A stretch of 41,200 nt of DNA from Bacillus sp. AFS059628 (GTDB lineage: Bacteria; Bacillota; Bacilli; Bacillales; Bacillaceae_G): contig NZ_NVEC01000004.1 of assembly GCF_002571225.1 (NCBI RefSeq), forward strand, positions 98,431 to 139,630, given 5' to 3'. The notes beneath the pieces are model-generated. The model did not search any database. It was not told the origin of the DNA and saw only the letters and a list, made by a program, of their open reading frames with translations. A program made the position numbers and the translations under genes. Of this stretch, positions 1 through 8,259 are shown piece after piece; the stretch's first letter is position 1; each line of letters starts with the position of its first letter.

Positions 1-17
1 CATTAAAGTGGGATAAA

Positions 18-47
18 AAGCTCCTGCTCACAACTGAACAGGAGCTT
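18..47 (-). repeat. Inverted repeat after nheB (nheB-nheC spacer hairpin)
   Basis: The arms AAGCTCCTG and CAGGAGCTT are perfect and extend inward by three more pairs after one mismatch, giving a 13-bp imperfect stem with a CAAC loop. It lies just downstream of the nheB stop on the minus strand. A 13-bp inverted repeat between nheB and nheC is known in the nhe operon and is thought to lower nheC expression. No long U-run follows on the minus strand inside the window, so attenuation or mRNA processing is as likely as termination. Confidence 0.8.
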
Positions 48-91
48 CAAATCTTTCATCAATACGTAACGCTCTAACGATTCGTATTTGA

Positions 92-1300
92 TTAAGCTTT
101 TTTCGTATCTACTACTTTAATATCTTCAGCATAAATCTTTTCTGCATAGTCTTTAATGTTTTTCCAGCTATCTTTCGCAATGTTTAAATCTTCTTTAATG
201 AAAACAAGGTCATTCGGGCTAATTGAATCTACATTTTGAAGTAAAGAATTGTATTTTGATCCCATTGTGTACCATTGGTTTGAAATGTTTTGCAACGCTG
301 TAATTGCAGTATCAATTGTATTTGTTAAATACTCAGTTTGTGTCTTAATGTTCGTTAACCCAGCTACTTCTAATTGAGCAGTTGTAACTTGTCCTGTTAT
401 TTTTTGAATTTCAGCTTGTGCATTATCAAGTTCTTTCTTCGCTAATACGATACCAGCTGTACCACCGCCTACAGCTGCTGCACCACCTGCAATTAACGCG
501 ACTCCTAACGGCGTTCCTGCACCTGTAGCAATCACTACTGCACCACCAATAATGGCAATTGGCCCTAGAGCTGTCGCAACTGATGAACCGATAATAATTG
601 CATTATATTTACTAATTGCTTCATTGTACGTTGTAATTTGATTTTGCAGAAGCGGGATTCCTGCATCTTGACTAGCTAAAATAGATGTAATTTGATTTGC
701 GTCTCCCTTGAAGTTTTGCGTATCGGACGTCATTTTATTTCGGAATTTCTTCAAGTCATCTACTAACTGATCTACTTGCGCTTTATTTTCATTAATACTA
801 CTTGATAATCTAGTTAAACCTTTCGTAAGAGTCGCTTTATCTTTTGCATCTACCGCAGCAACTAAAGTATCGTAATAGTTTTGGAATTTCGTATTGTAAT
901 TAATGATATTTTGATTCGTTGAAATAAGCTGTGGCTTCAATACATCTAGCCATTGCTTCGCATTTCCCCTAGCTGTATCCTGGTGCTGAATCACTTTCCC
1001 TTTTAAAGCCGCATCAACAGACGATACATTTCCAAAGTTAACATTCCCTTGTTTAATAATTGTTAAAGCGTACAGATCCATTACTAAAGCGTTTGAACCT
1101 GTTCTTTCCATTGCATCTTTTAGGCCTTCTGGTCCTAATGAGTATTCCTCATAGTCATTATAAGCTTTTGCTACCGCATGAACTGGAGCTTGCTTCACTG
1201 TACTTTCAGCTGCATACGTATGGGCTGGCATAATGTTTCCTGCTGCAAATACTGCCATAAGTGCTGATAGAGCCATTACTTTATAAGGTTTTTTTGTCAT
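92..1300 (-). CDS. nheB: Non-haemolytic enterotoxin component B (NheB)
   Basis: Secreted pore-forming component of the tripartite Nhe enterotoxin, alpha-helical and of the HBL/ClyA fold. The 402 residues match the known NheB length. The signal peptide ends near AHTYAA (residues 26-31). The mature part is mostly helical, with a long hydrophobic Gly/Ala/Ile-rich stretch at about residues 235-285 that forms the membrane-inserting beta-tongue or hairpin in this family. It follows nheA by 31 bp on the same strand and has a GGGAGAG ribosome binding site. nheC is expected beyond the left edge. In this family NheB binds the cell with NheC before NheA completes the pore. I recognise the sequence with high confidence. 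Confidence 0.97.
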   Translation of the reverse strand: MTKKPYKVMALSALMAVFAAGNIMPAHTYAAESTVKQAPVHAVAKAYNDYEEYSLGPEGLKDAMERTGSNALVMDLYALTIIKQGNVNFGNVSSVDAALKGKVIQHQDTARGNAKQWLDVLKPQLISTNQNIINYNTKFQNYYDTLVAAVDAKDKATLTKGLTRLSSSINENKAQVDQLVDDLKKFRNKMTSDTQNFKGDANQITSILASQDAGIPLLQNQITTYNEAISKYNAIIIGSSVATALGPIAIIGGAVVIATGAGTPLGVALIAGGAAAVGGGTAGIVLAKKELDNAQAEIQKITGQVTTAQLEVAGLTNIKTQTEYLTNTIDTAITALQNISNQWYTMGSKYNSLLQNVDSISPNDLVFIKEDLNIAKDSWKNIKDYAEKIYAEDIKVVDTKKA

Positions 1301-1331
1301 TTTTCTTCTCTCCCTATATCGTTACTTATTT

Positions 1332-2492
1332 TTAATGTACTTCAACGTTTGTAACGTAATCTTCAAATTGATTTGTTTGCTTATTCATTTCATCACTTAC
1401 TTTTTTAATTTGATTGAAATGTTTTTGAAGTAAACTACTATCTGTATATGTGCCTTCTTCAACATTCTTTTGAATTTGGATCATATTATTGTTTAGAACT
1501 TTCCAATCTGCTAATAACGTTTCTAAAGTGGTAATTTGACGATCGATTAGTTCAGTGAAACTACTTACTTGATCTTCAACGAATGTAATTTGTGTCGCCT
1601 CTGCTTCAGTTTGTGATAATTTTTGAATAAGTGGTAGTAGCTCTTTTTGCTTTTGCTGAATGCGAAGAGCCGCTTCCCTCGTTTGACTATCGGCAGCATT
1701 TACAATTTCATTACTTAAAGTACCGATAGAAACGAAATCAATCGTTTTCGTTTGTGCAGTTTGATTTGTAATTGTAAATACTTGTTTACCGATATTAATA
1801 GAACCTTTAATAATTTCTTGAGGTCTATTCAATATAGTAGTTAGTTCAGCTTGAATTTCCCCTTGAATTCTTTTAATATCTTCTCTTAACTTCACAATAT
1901 CTCCACTTGATCCTTGTAGTGTTTTTATTGCTTCATCAGCCTTTATAGATAAGTTATTACTATCTTTGTCTAATACTGTTTTAAATCGATTTAGCTCTAA
2001 TAAATCTTGCTCCATACTCTCTTGGATGCTTTCTACTTGCAATTGTAATTTTCCATATGCGCCTGTAAAATCTGCTTTTGCCTGTTCATCTTCATTTACT
2101 TTTCCCGCTAGTTCATAGAGCTTACTATAATAACTATTAAATCTAGTACTATATCTCATCATCTCTTGATTTAAGTCGATTAGCTTCGGATTATATTCAT
2201 CAATCCACTCTCTTACATTTGCCTTTGCAAACTTTTGATGATTCGTCAAACTACTCATCGCGTTCACCTTAATGTCTGGCTGTTGTAAAATCACTAGTCC
2301 ATATGCTTGTATAAGTGGTGACTGTGATCCTAACATTCTAATTGAATTAGATAATGTATTTGGAGCAATTACATTTTGTGCATATACTGTCTTCACTTCT
2401 GTTTGCCCCCCCTTAGCGTAAGCGCTTACAGGAATGAAGCAACTCGTAGATACTGCCGTAACCAATAACCCTGTAATTAAAGTCTTTTTCAC
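1332..2492 (-). CDS. nheA: Non-haemolytic enterotoxin component A (NheA)
   Basis: First gene of the nhe operon, encoding the component that completes the Nhe pore after NheB and NheC have bound. It has 386 residues, the usual NheA length. A Sec signal peptide occupies about residues 1-26 and ends at SAYAKG. The remainder is helical, amphipathic and largely lacks the hydrophobic hairpin of NheB, as expected for NheA. The ribosome binding site is GGAGG. A long untranslated leader of about 150 bp separates the gene from a PlcR-like box. Two oddities near the signal-peptide end are a run of seven G on the coding strand and a near-perfect cre-like palindrome (see findings). The residue after Lys27 is Gly; I remember Glu here in other NheA, which I could not check. 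Confidence 0.97.
2417..2430 (-). promoter_or_regulatory. cre-like CcpA site inside nheA
   Basis: On the coding strand this reads TGTAAGCGCTTACG. It fits the catabolite-responsive element consensus TGTAANCGNTNNCA at all but the last base. It lies in the signal-peptide codons for V-S-A-Y-A. CcpA control of nhe is known, and I infer that this could be the site; the codons could also match by chance. Confidence 0.5.
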
Positions 2493-2650
2493 TTTAACTC
2501 CTCCTATGTATTAGCAACTATTACTATCGCATTGTATTATTCTATTTTCTTGCATATAATTTGAGATGGTTAAAATAGAGAACGTTCTCACCGCGATCCA
2601 TGGATGAACCACCTCTCTCAACTTTTATTGCTACAGTACTTACTTATTGT

Positions 2651-2666
2651 TATAAAACATTTCATA
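2651..2666 (-). promoter_or_regulatory. PlcR box upstream of nheA
   Basis: The sequence TATAAAACATTTCATA matches the PlcR consensus TATGNANNNNTNCATA with one mismatch (A for G at position 4). It lies about 160 bp upstream of the nheA start. nhe belongs to the PlcR quorum-sensing regulon, which is known, and a distant box with a long leader fits it. The stretch 2493-2797 otherwise holds only the leader with two short palindromes (2578-2589 and 2596-2605). Confidence 0.7.
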
Positions 2667-3037
2667 TGTGATTAGTATGAATAATATTGTATAAACTTTC
2701 TATTTTATAGCCATTCCCACATTCACACAGTGAATATATTACATAAAAATATTATTCATTATAAACTAAAAAACGTACGTAAATATGAAATTTCGTTTTG
2801 TTTTCATGTAAGTTTTGTACTGTAAGGTCATTTAAACACAGCTATTTATATAACGTAAAGAAGTATTTTCATTCCCTTTATTTTCAAGTTTTATTGTCCT
2901 TATTTCAAAATATAATCCTCTTCATTTTTTTAATTGAAATATCCATATATCACAACAAAAATCCCTACTTATTTACAGACACAAAAATTATATTAATATA
3001 TCTTTTAGGTTCGTATGCAATTATGCATAGTGTATAC

Positions 3038-3074
3038 ATAAAAAGGATAACTTCACTTACGTAAAGCTATCCTT
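3038..3074 (-). terminator. Intrinsic terminator of kimA
   Basis: Hairpin with arms AAGGATA-CTT-AC and GT-AAG-TATCCTT, followed on the minus strand by five T. It sits just downstream of the kimA stop. Confidence 0.85.
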
Positions 3075-3085
3075 AAAAAATCTTC

Positions 3086-4912
3086 TTACTTTTTCAAATG
3101 ATATGGAACTGTCGTAATAACAACATTTCTTTTATAGAGTAAATACGCACGAATGAGTAAACTAGACTGATTATGAAGAATGTTATGCCAACCTTTTTTC
3201 GGAATAAACTGTGGTATAACGACAGTAACACGGTAATTTGATTCACTCGCTTTATATTGCACTGTATCAATAAACTTTGTTAGCGGTTGAATAATACTTC
3301 TATAATGAGAATGTAAAGTAACAAGTCTTACTTCAGGTTGCCACTTCTTCCATTTCTCTTCAAATTTCTTTTCCTCTTCTCTGTCAAAAGCAACATATAC
3401 AGCGATAACTTGATCTGCTGAAAGAGACTTTGCATAGTTCAATGAGTTTTCTACCACATGTGTCATACCAGCTACAGGAACGACAATTACATTTCCTTCA
3501 ATCGGAACAATCCGTTCACAAGTTTTTAAACTTAGTTGGTCTCCTACTGCATCATAATGCTTCTTAATTCGGTGGAACAAGAAGATAATAACAGGTAAGA
3601 AAATAAGGATTGACCAAACTTGTGCGAACTTAGTTAAAAAGAACATACTCATTACGATAAAACTAATGACTGCACCAATTAAATTGACTGTTAATCGTAA
3701 AGCCCATCCTTCTGGTTTTTCACGAAGCCATTTTAATACCATACCACTTTGAGAAAGGGTAAATGGAATAAATACGCCTACTGCATATAACGGGATTAAA
3801 TGTTCCGTTTGTCCTTGGAAAGCTACAATTAAAATAATTGATGCAATTCCAAGTATAATAATACCGTTTGAGTAACCTAGACGGTCTCCTCTTATCGTAA
3901 ACATTCTCGGTATAAATTTGTCTTTTGCAAGGTTAACTGCTAATAGTGGAAATGCAGAATAACCTGTATTAGCAGCAAGTATTAATATTAAAGCCGTTGT
4001 ACCTTGTATGAAATAGTACATGAAATTACGTCCAAAAGTTTGTTCAGCAATTTGTGAAACAACTGTTACCTCTTTACTTGGAGTAATTCCATAATAATAA
4101 GCTAAAAAAACAATTCCTGAAAATAAAACGGCAAGTAAAGCCCCCATTGCGAGCAATGTTTTTGCAGCATTGTTAGGTGCAGGATCCTTAAAGTTTGGAA
4201 TTGCGTTAGAGATCGCCTCAACACCTGTTAAAGCCGAACTACCCGATGCAAATGCTCGTAGAAGTAAAAACAAACTAATACCCGCAACCGGAGTTCCAAT
4301 TGGCGTGTGTAATGTCGGTGAAACTTGACCAGTTATAATATTATATATACCTACACCAATTAATATAAATAGTGCTAGAACAAATAAATAAACAGGATAT
4401 GCTAAAACGGAAGCTGATTCCGTTACCCCTCTCAAATTTAATATCGTAATAAATATAACAAATATAATCGCAATGATTACATTATGTGCATGTAAACTAG
4501 GAAAAGCTGATGTGAGCGCATCTGTACCCGCTGACACACTTACCGCAACAGTTAAAATATAATCGACTAATAAAGATCCTCCAGCTATTAACCCTGGATT
4601 CATCCCTAAATTTTCTTTTGATACAACATACGCGCCTCCGCCATGCGGATAAGCAAAAATAATTTGACGATAAGATAAAATAAGGGCTGTCAATAATACT
4701 AATACCCCAACAGCGATCGGAATTGAATACCAATAAGCAATCGCTCCAAGACCTGCTAAAGCAATTAAAATTTGCTCTGGTCCGTATGCAACCGATGACA
4801 ATGCGTCAGAAGATAAAATAGCTAACGCCTTCGTTTTATTGAGCTTTTGTTCTCCAAGCTCAGTTGATTTTAACGGTCTTCCAATTAAAAATCTTTTAAT
4901 AGATGAAACCAA
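3086..4912 (-). CDS. kimA: Potassium importer KimA (YdaO family, APC superfamily)
   Basis: High-affinity K+/H+ symporter of the plasma membrane; in Bacillus it is switched off by cyclic-di-AMP. The protein has 608 residues (B. subtilis KimA is about 607). It has about twelve hydrophobic segments with the APC signature SSDALSSVAYGPEQIL near the N terminus and YPHGGGAYVVSKEN at about residues 88-101. A soluble C-terminal domain from about residue 455 resembles universal-stress-protein folds. A TTG start at 4912 is chosen because GGAGAG lies nine bases upstream. A cyclic-di-AMP riboswitch lies directly upstream, which strongly supports KimA over a generic amino-acid permease. It is a single-gene unit ending in its own terminator. 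Confidence 0.93.
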   Translation of the reverse strand: MVSSIKRFLIGRPLKSTELGEQKLNKTKALAILSSDALSSVAYGPEQILIALAGLGAIAYWYSIPIAVGVLVLLTALILSYRQIIFAYPHGGGAYVVSKENLGMNPGLIAGGSLLVDYILTVAVSVSAGTDALTSAFPSLHAHNVIIAIIFVIFITILNLRGVTESASVLAYPVYLFVLALFILIGVGIYNIITGQVSPTLHTPIGTPVAGISLFLLLRAFASGSSALTGVEAISNAIPNFKDPAPNNAAKTLLAMGALLAVLFSGIVFLAYYYGITPSKEVTVVSQIAEQTFGRNFMYYFIQGTTALILILAANTGYSAFPLLAVNLAKDKFIPRMFTIRGDRLGYSNGIIILGIASIILIVAFQGQTEHLIPLYAVGVFIPFTLSQSGMVLKWLREKPEGWALRLTVNLIGAVISFIVMSMFFLTKFAQVWSILIFLPVIIFLFHRIKKHYDAVGDQLSLKTCERIVPIEGNVIVVPVAGMTHVVENSLNYAKSLSADQVIAVYVAFDREEEKKFEEKWKKWQPEVRLVTLHSHYRSIIQPLTKFIDTVQYKASESNYRVTVVIPQFIPKKGWHNILHNQSSLLIRAYLLYKRNVVITTVPYHLKK

Positions 4913-4984
4913 TGATGTCCACTCTCCAATAATTTTGTACGAACTTTTCTGCTAGTTACAGCGGATAAACTATTTCCTCAGAAA

Positions 4985-5029
4985 ACAAAAAATGTCTACA
5001 AGCCATAACGAAATAGACTTGTAGACATT
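4985..5029 (-). terminator. Riboswitch expression-platform terminator
   Basis: Twelve-base-pair perfect stem (AATGTCTACAAG / CTTGTAGACATT) followed on the minus strand by a T-rich tract, placed between the cyclic-di-AMP aptamer and kimA. In this riboswitch class ligand binding favours termination, so high cyclic-di-AMP should stop kimA transcription. Confidence 0.9.
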
Positions 5030-5035
5030 ATATTT

Positions 5036-5200
5036 TTTGTCGCACAAGCTCCACCTTCCTTCTCAATATAACGCTTACGAGGTTAGCTGTCGGATTCGGG
5101 CCTATGAGTAGCCCTACCTTTTTCAAGGATTCACCCCATTGGATTAAGAACTAATCCATAAGAACGGGTCCCCCGCACCATGCGGTTTCAGCGATTTAGA
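5036..5200 (-). promoter_or_regulatory. Cyclic-di-AMP riboswitch (ydaO-yuaA type)
   Basis: Read on the minus strand, the conserved blocks of this class occur in order: AAATCGCTGAA, GCGGGGGACCC, TGGGGTGAATCC, GGTAGGGCTAC, CCCGAATCCGACAGCTAACC, TCGTAAGCG and GAGAAGGAAGGTGGAG. They are followed by a strong terminator and then kimA. Known members bind cyclic-di-AMP and repress K+ transporters and cell-wall genes. The match is unmistakable. The precise 5' end is approximate. Confidence 0.95.
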
Positions 5201-5215
5201 AAATTGAAACTGTGG

Positions 5216-5221
5216 ATTATA
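5216..5221 (-). promoter_or_regulatory. -10 element of the kimA riboswitch transcript
   Basis: A consensus TATAAT on the minus strand lies about 16 bp upstream of the first aptamer block. No good -35 at a 17-bp spacing is evident; TTTACA lies 20 bp away. The assignment rests on position. Confidence 0.55.
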
Positions 5222-5342
5222 ATACTCCTTTATTTTCAAAATGTAAATAAAAATTTTTAAAAAGAAAAAAATTAAATGATTTCGCATAATTCGCCGGTAA
5301 ACATACATAATGAATACTAAAAAATTGATAAAGGAGACCCAC

Positions 5343-5471
5343 ATGTCTAAAGAAAAGAAGCCTATTTTTTCCGATTCCTATTTAGATGCATTAGCAAATG
5401 AAATTAATCAATTATACGGTAAACGTGAACAGGAAATAAATTTGACAGATAGAACGAAAAGAAATAAATAA
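5343..5471 (+). CDS. Small charged protein of 42 residues, function unknown
   Basis: ATG with a good ribosome binding site (AAGGAGA, eight bases upstream) opens a 42-codon frame that begins MSKEKKPIFSDSYLDALA and ends DRTKRNK. It is hydrophilic, probably helical in the middle (SYLDALANEINQLYGK) and basic at the end, with no signal peptide or membrane segment. It diverges from the kimA riboswitch and is followed by a bidirectional terminator. Ribosome binding site, terminator and composition argue for a real gene. I do not recognise the family. Confidence 0.7.
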   Translation: MSKEKKPIFSDSYLDALANEINQLYGKREQEINLTDRTKRNK

Positions 5472-5480
5472 TTTGTCATA

Positions 5481-5519
5481 AAAAAGAAAGCAATACACTT
5501 ATATATTGCTTTCTTTTTA
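5481..5519. terminator. Bidirectional terminator between the 42-residue gene and panE
   Basis: Stem AAAAAGAAAGCAATA / TATTGCTTTCTTTTT with T-runs on both strands, between the converging 42-codon gene (+) and the ketopantoate reductase gene (-). Confidence 0.88.
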
Positions 5520-5524
5520 TTTTT

Positions 5525-6469
5525 TCATACATCCAATTCTATCGCTGATTTGTTAAAGGTCATTTCTTCATACACTTTCAAATTTTGATATACCGCACCT
5601 AATAATGGCGCTTCTATAGAAAATTGTTTTGCTGCATTTAGTAAATATCCTTGCAAGTGCTCGCCTTCAATAGACGAATCTTTTTCCATATCACGTTGCA
5701 TCGATGACTTCATATTATACGAAATTTTATCAATTGTTTTCATATGTTCTTGGGCAATATTATCTTTAATTGGAGCTCCTATACATCTCATAATTTGCAT
5801 ACATTCTTCAAATAAGTTTTGGATAAAATCGCGTCCACCTTCGCTTTCACGAATCGGTCCTATCGGTGCCCGCATTAATGTCGTCACACCCGACATTACA
5901 GTAATGAATAAATATTTATGCCACATATCTTGCATAATATTTTCACTTAATACAAAACTAGATTTTGTACCTGTAAATGCTTTAGAAATATGCTGTATTC
6001 TCTCTGAATCTTGAGGCTTCATTTCTCCAAATACAAGTCTGTTTGCAGCACTCGTCTGTACAATCTCTCCTTGATCGTTTAACGTCGTCTCTATAAAGCA
6101 CAAACCGCCAATCACTTTCTCATCACCAAATTCTTTTTGTAATAGTGATACATGTGCGATACCATTTAGCAATGGAATAATTACAGTATTTTCACCTACA
6201 AACGGCTTCAAATCTTGCATTGCCTCGTTTAAGTGATACGCTTTTGTTGAAAATAAAATAACATCAAATGGAGAAGTTCGATCTTCTTTCGTTATTAATT
6301 TCGGTTGAAAGGAAAAATCTCCGTTAACACTTCGGATTACAAGTCCCCTTTCCTCCAATTGTTTTTTCCGTTTACTACGAACAAGAAACGTAACATCTTC
6401 TCTCTTTTCTACTAAGCGACCTCCAAAAAAGCCTCCAACGCCACCAGCTCCTAATACTAAAATACGCAT
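5525..6469 (-). CDS. panE: 2-dehydropantoate 2-reductase (ketopantoate reductase)
   Basis: Reduces 2-dehydropantoate to pantoate with NADPH in the pantothenate/CoA pathway, in the cytoplasm. The 314 residues fit the PanE/ApbA family. The Rossmann motif GAGGVGGFFGG is at residues 7-17. The family lysine region follows (FSTKAYHLNEAM at about residues 73-84), then LNGI at about residues 100-103. The C-terminal helical ApbA_C domain has MWHKYLFITVMSGVTTLMR at about residues 185-203 with its conserved lysine. AAAGGGGG lies ahead of the ATG. It is monocistronic. Bacillus cereus group genomes carry more than one PanE-like protein, so the true substrate could be another 2-keto acid. Confidence 0.85.
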   Translation of the reverse strand: MRILVLGAGGVGGFFGGRLVEKREDVTFLVRSKRKKQLEERGLVIRSVNGDFSFQPKLITKEDRTSPFDVILFSTKAYHLNEAMQDLKPFVGENTVIIPLLNGIAHVSLLQKEFGDEKVIGGLCFIETTLNDQGEIVQTSAANRLVFGEMKPQDSERIQHISKAFTGTKSSFVLSENIMQDMWHKYLFITVMSGVTTLMRAPIGPIRESEGGRDFIQNLFEECMQIMRCIGAPIKDNIAQEHMKTIDKISYNMKSSMQRDMEKDSSIEGEHLQGYLLNAAKQFSIEAPLLGAVYQNLKVYEEMTFNKSAIELDV

Positions 6470-6644
6470 ACAACATCCCCCTTTTCAAAATACAATGTTA
6501 TAACTTTTCGTATACATAACATTATACATGTCCCCTACTAAATAAGCTGAATTTTCATACTTAACCAAGTGTAAAACAGTGGTTATTTTCAAATAAATTT
6601 GGGTATGTTGTTTTTATAGCATATATGGAAAGGAAACAATGTAA

Positions 6645-8120
6645 ATGGAGGCAATACAAACAATCGAGGAAAAGGATGTAACAACAGCTATATTTCAATT
6701 TATATTCCCATTTTCTTTTAAAACTGGATATGAACAAAATATGTTCCCCTTCTTACAGAAAAATGACTTTCGCCCTTTTCGACTCGATCATCTTGAAAAT
6801 GAAAATACATACTATGGAAAGTTTCAAGTTTCACATCAGAATATGGAAGCATATTATCTTTCATTTACAAATAAAATACTCTTTCCTCACTCAGAACATC
6901 AAAAAGGATTGCAACGCTATTCTAAAGACCTTAACTTAACAGGACATTTAACAACAAATCTTATTTCCGTTCCATTTAAGATTCATTCTATTGACGTGAC
7001 ACTTTGTCCTTATGAGCTTGGCTTCTTAACAATTCGGACGGAAGTAGAAACCGCTCCAAACATGACATTATCAGAAGCAATTGAATTTGCGGCCCGTTTC
7101 CGTGTACTTGAAACTAAAAATGATACAAACGAGACTATTTGTATTGAATGCAATGGAAAAAAGTATTCCCAAGTGGAAAGATTCATTTTTGGTTATTTAT
7201 TTCATGGCATAACAGATTTCTTTGAGAAGAAGAGATTAAGAAGTTCTTACTTTCAAACCTTTCCTTTCTTTGAAGATCAACGAATGTATGTACAAACTTT
7301 ATTATCCATAAACAAAGAGTCGGATCTTCATGTAGTTGATGTATACCGAGCTTCCAGTCTTTCCGGATTAACAGACGATGGTAAGCCCTATATTAGTGCA
7401 AATAATGTTCCTTATATTCAAGATTATTTAGCAAAACATTCTTATCAAAGATGGGCCCCTAATCGCTACTTTATTATGGAAGAACACATTTTTACATGTA
7501 TAACAAATGAAGGTGAGCAAGCAATCGCTAAACTTGCGAGTCAAATGTATGGGGAGTTTTATTACGCTTTGTTATTAAATCTATTTCATAAAGTTGTTTT
7601 ATTAAAAATGGCAAACGCTTATGCCGAGTTAAATATTGAACAAGATACAAATGAAATAGAGCAATTAATTTATTCAATCAATTCGTTTACAGCAAATTAC
7701 TTTTCTTTAGAGTTAGTATCTCAATCACAGAGTGAAGATATTTTCTTTCGATTAAGAAAGCTTTTTAACATTGAAGTACTATACTCGAATGCAAAACAAA
7801 ATCTTGATAGTTTGTTTAAATATCAAGAAAATGTCGCTTCAAAAAAAGATAGCCTTTTACTATTAATTTTAACGCTCTACTCTGTAGTAGGCCAAATGTT
7901 AGGTTTTACTATGATTGATTTGTTAAGAAACACCGATTCAAACAAAATATCGTCGCCACTTGAATTTTTCGCGCTTTTAATAGCGATTAGCGGCATCGTC
8001 ATTTCACTTATTTTAGGTGCACAAAGTTTATACCAATGGGGCATACAACATAAACGAAGAAAAGCATGGGTAAAACAAACTGTACTTTCTGCTGTAAAAG
8101 CGAAAGATGATAAGAAGTAA
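6645..8120 (+). CDS. Uncharacterised protein with two C-terminal membrane segments
   Basis: A 491-residue protein that I do not recognise. About 400 soluble residues come first, with no signal peptide and no motif I can name. Two membrane-spanning segments follow, at about residues 402-426 and 438-462, and then a basic tail (HKRRKAWVKQ). The topology, a large N-terminal domain with a hairpin-like pair of C-terminal helices, recalls CorA-like or membrane-tethered sensory proteins, but the CorA GMN motif is absent. The ribosome binding site is AAAGGA. It stands alone between panE (divergent) and trhO (convergent) and shares a bidirectional terminator with trhO. Confidence 0.85.
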   Translation: MEAIQTIEEKDVTTAIFQFIFPFSFKTGYEQNMFPFLQKNDFRPFRLDHLENENTYYGKFQVSHQNMEAYYLSFTNKILFPHSEHQKGLQRYSKDLNLTGHLTTNLISVPFKIHSIDVTLCPYELGFLTIRTEVETAPNMTLSEAIEFAARFRVLETKNDTNETICIECNGKKYSQVERFIFGYLFHGITDFFEKKRLRSSYFQTFPFFEDQRMYVQTLLSINKESDLHVVDVYRASSLSGLTDDGKPYISANNVPYIQDYLAKHSYQRWAPNRYFIMEEHIFTCITNEGEQAIAKLASQMYGEFYYALLLNLFHKVVLLKMANAYAELNIEQDTNEIEQLIYSINSFTANYFSLELVSQSQSEDIFFRLRKLFNIEVLYSNAKQNLDSLFKYQENVASKKDSLLLLILTLYSVVGQMLGFTMIDLLRNTDSNKISSPLEFFALLIAISGIVISLILGAQSLYQWGIQHKRRKAWVKQTVLSAVKAKDDKK

Positions 8121-8213
8121 AGAAGGTTATTCTCAAATTTAAAATACATGGTACACGTTTTAGTAAACGAAATTTTTATCGGCAATATATCGACTTACCG
8201 AAAAAAGTTAACA

Positions 8214-8251
8214 AAAAAAGTACTCCAAAATAAAATTTGGAGTACTTTTTT
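8214..8251. terminator. Bidirectional terminator between the 491-residue gene and trhO
   Basis: Stem AAAAAAGTACTCCAAA / TTTGGAGTACTTTTTT with T-runs on both strands, between converging genes. Confidence 0.9.
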
Positions 8252-8259
8252 ATAAAAAC

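Noticed and set aside
2798-3064. Plus-strand reading frame of 88 codons opposite the nhe/kimA spacer
   Set aside because: It needs a TTG start without a ribosome site, is very rich in Phe/Ile/Tyr as expected of AT-rich spacer, and its end runs through the kimA terminator hairpin. I do not consider it a gene.
5144-5344. Minus-strand frame of 66 codons in the kimA leader
   Set aside because: It overlaps the cyclic-di-AMP aptamer, whose sequence is explained by RNA structure, and has no ribosome site.
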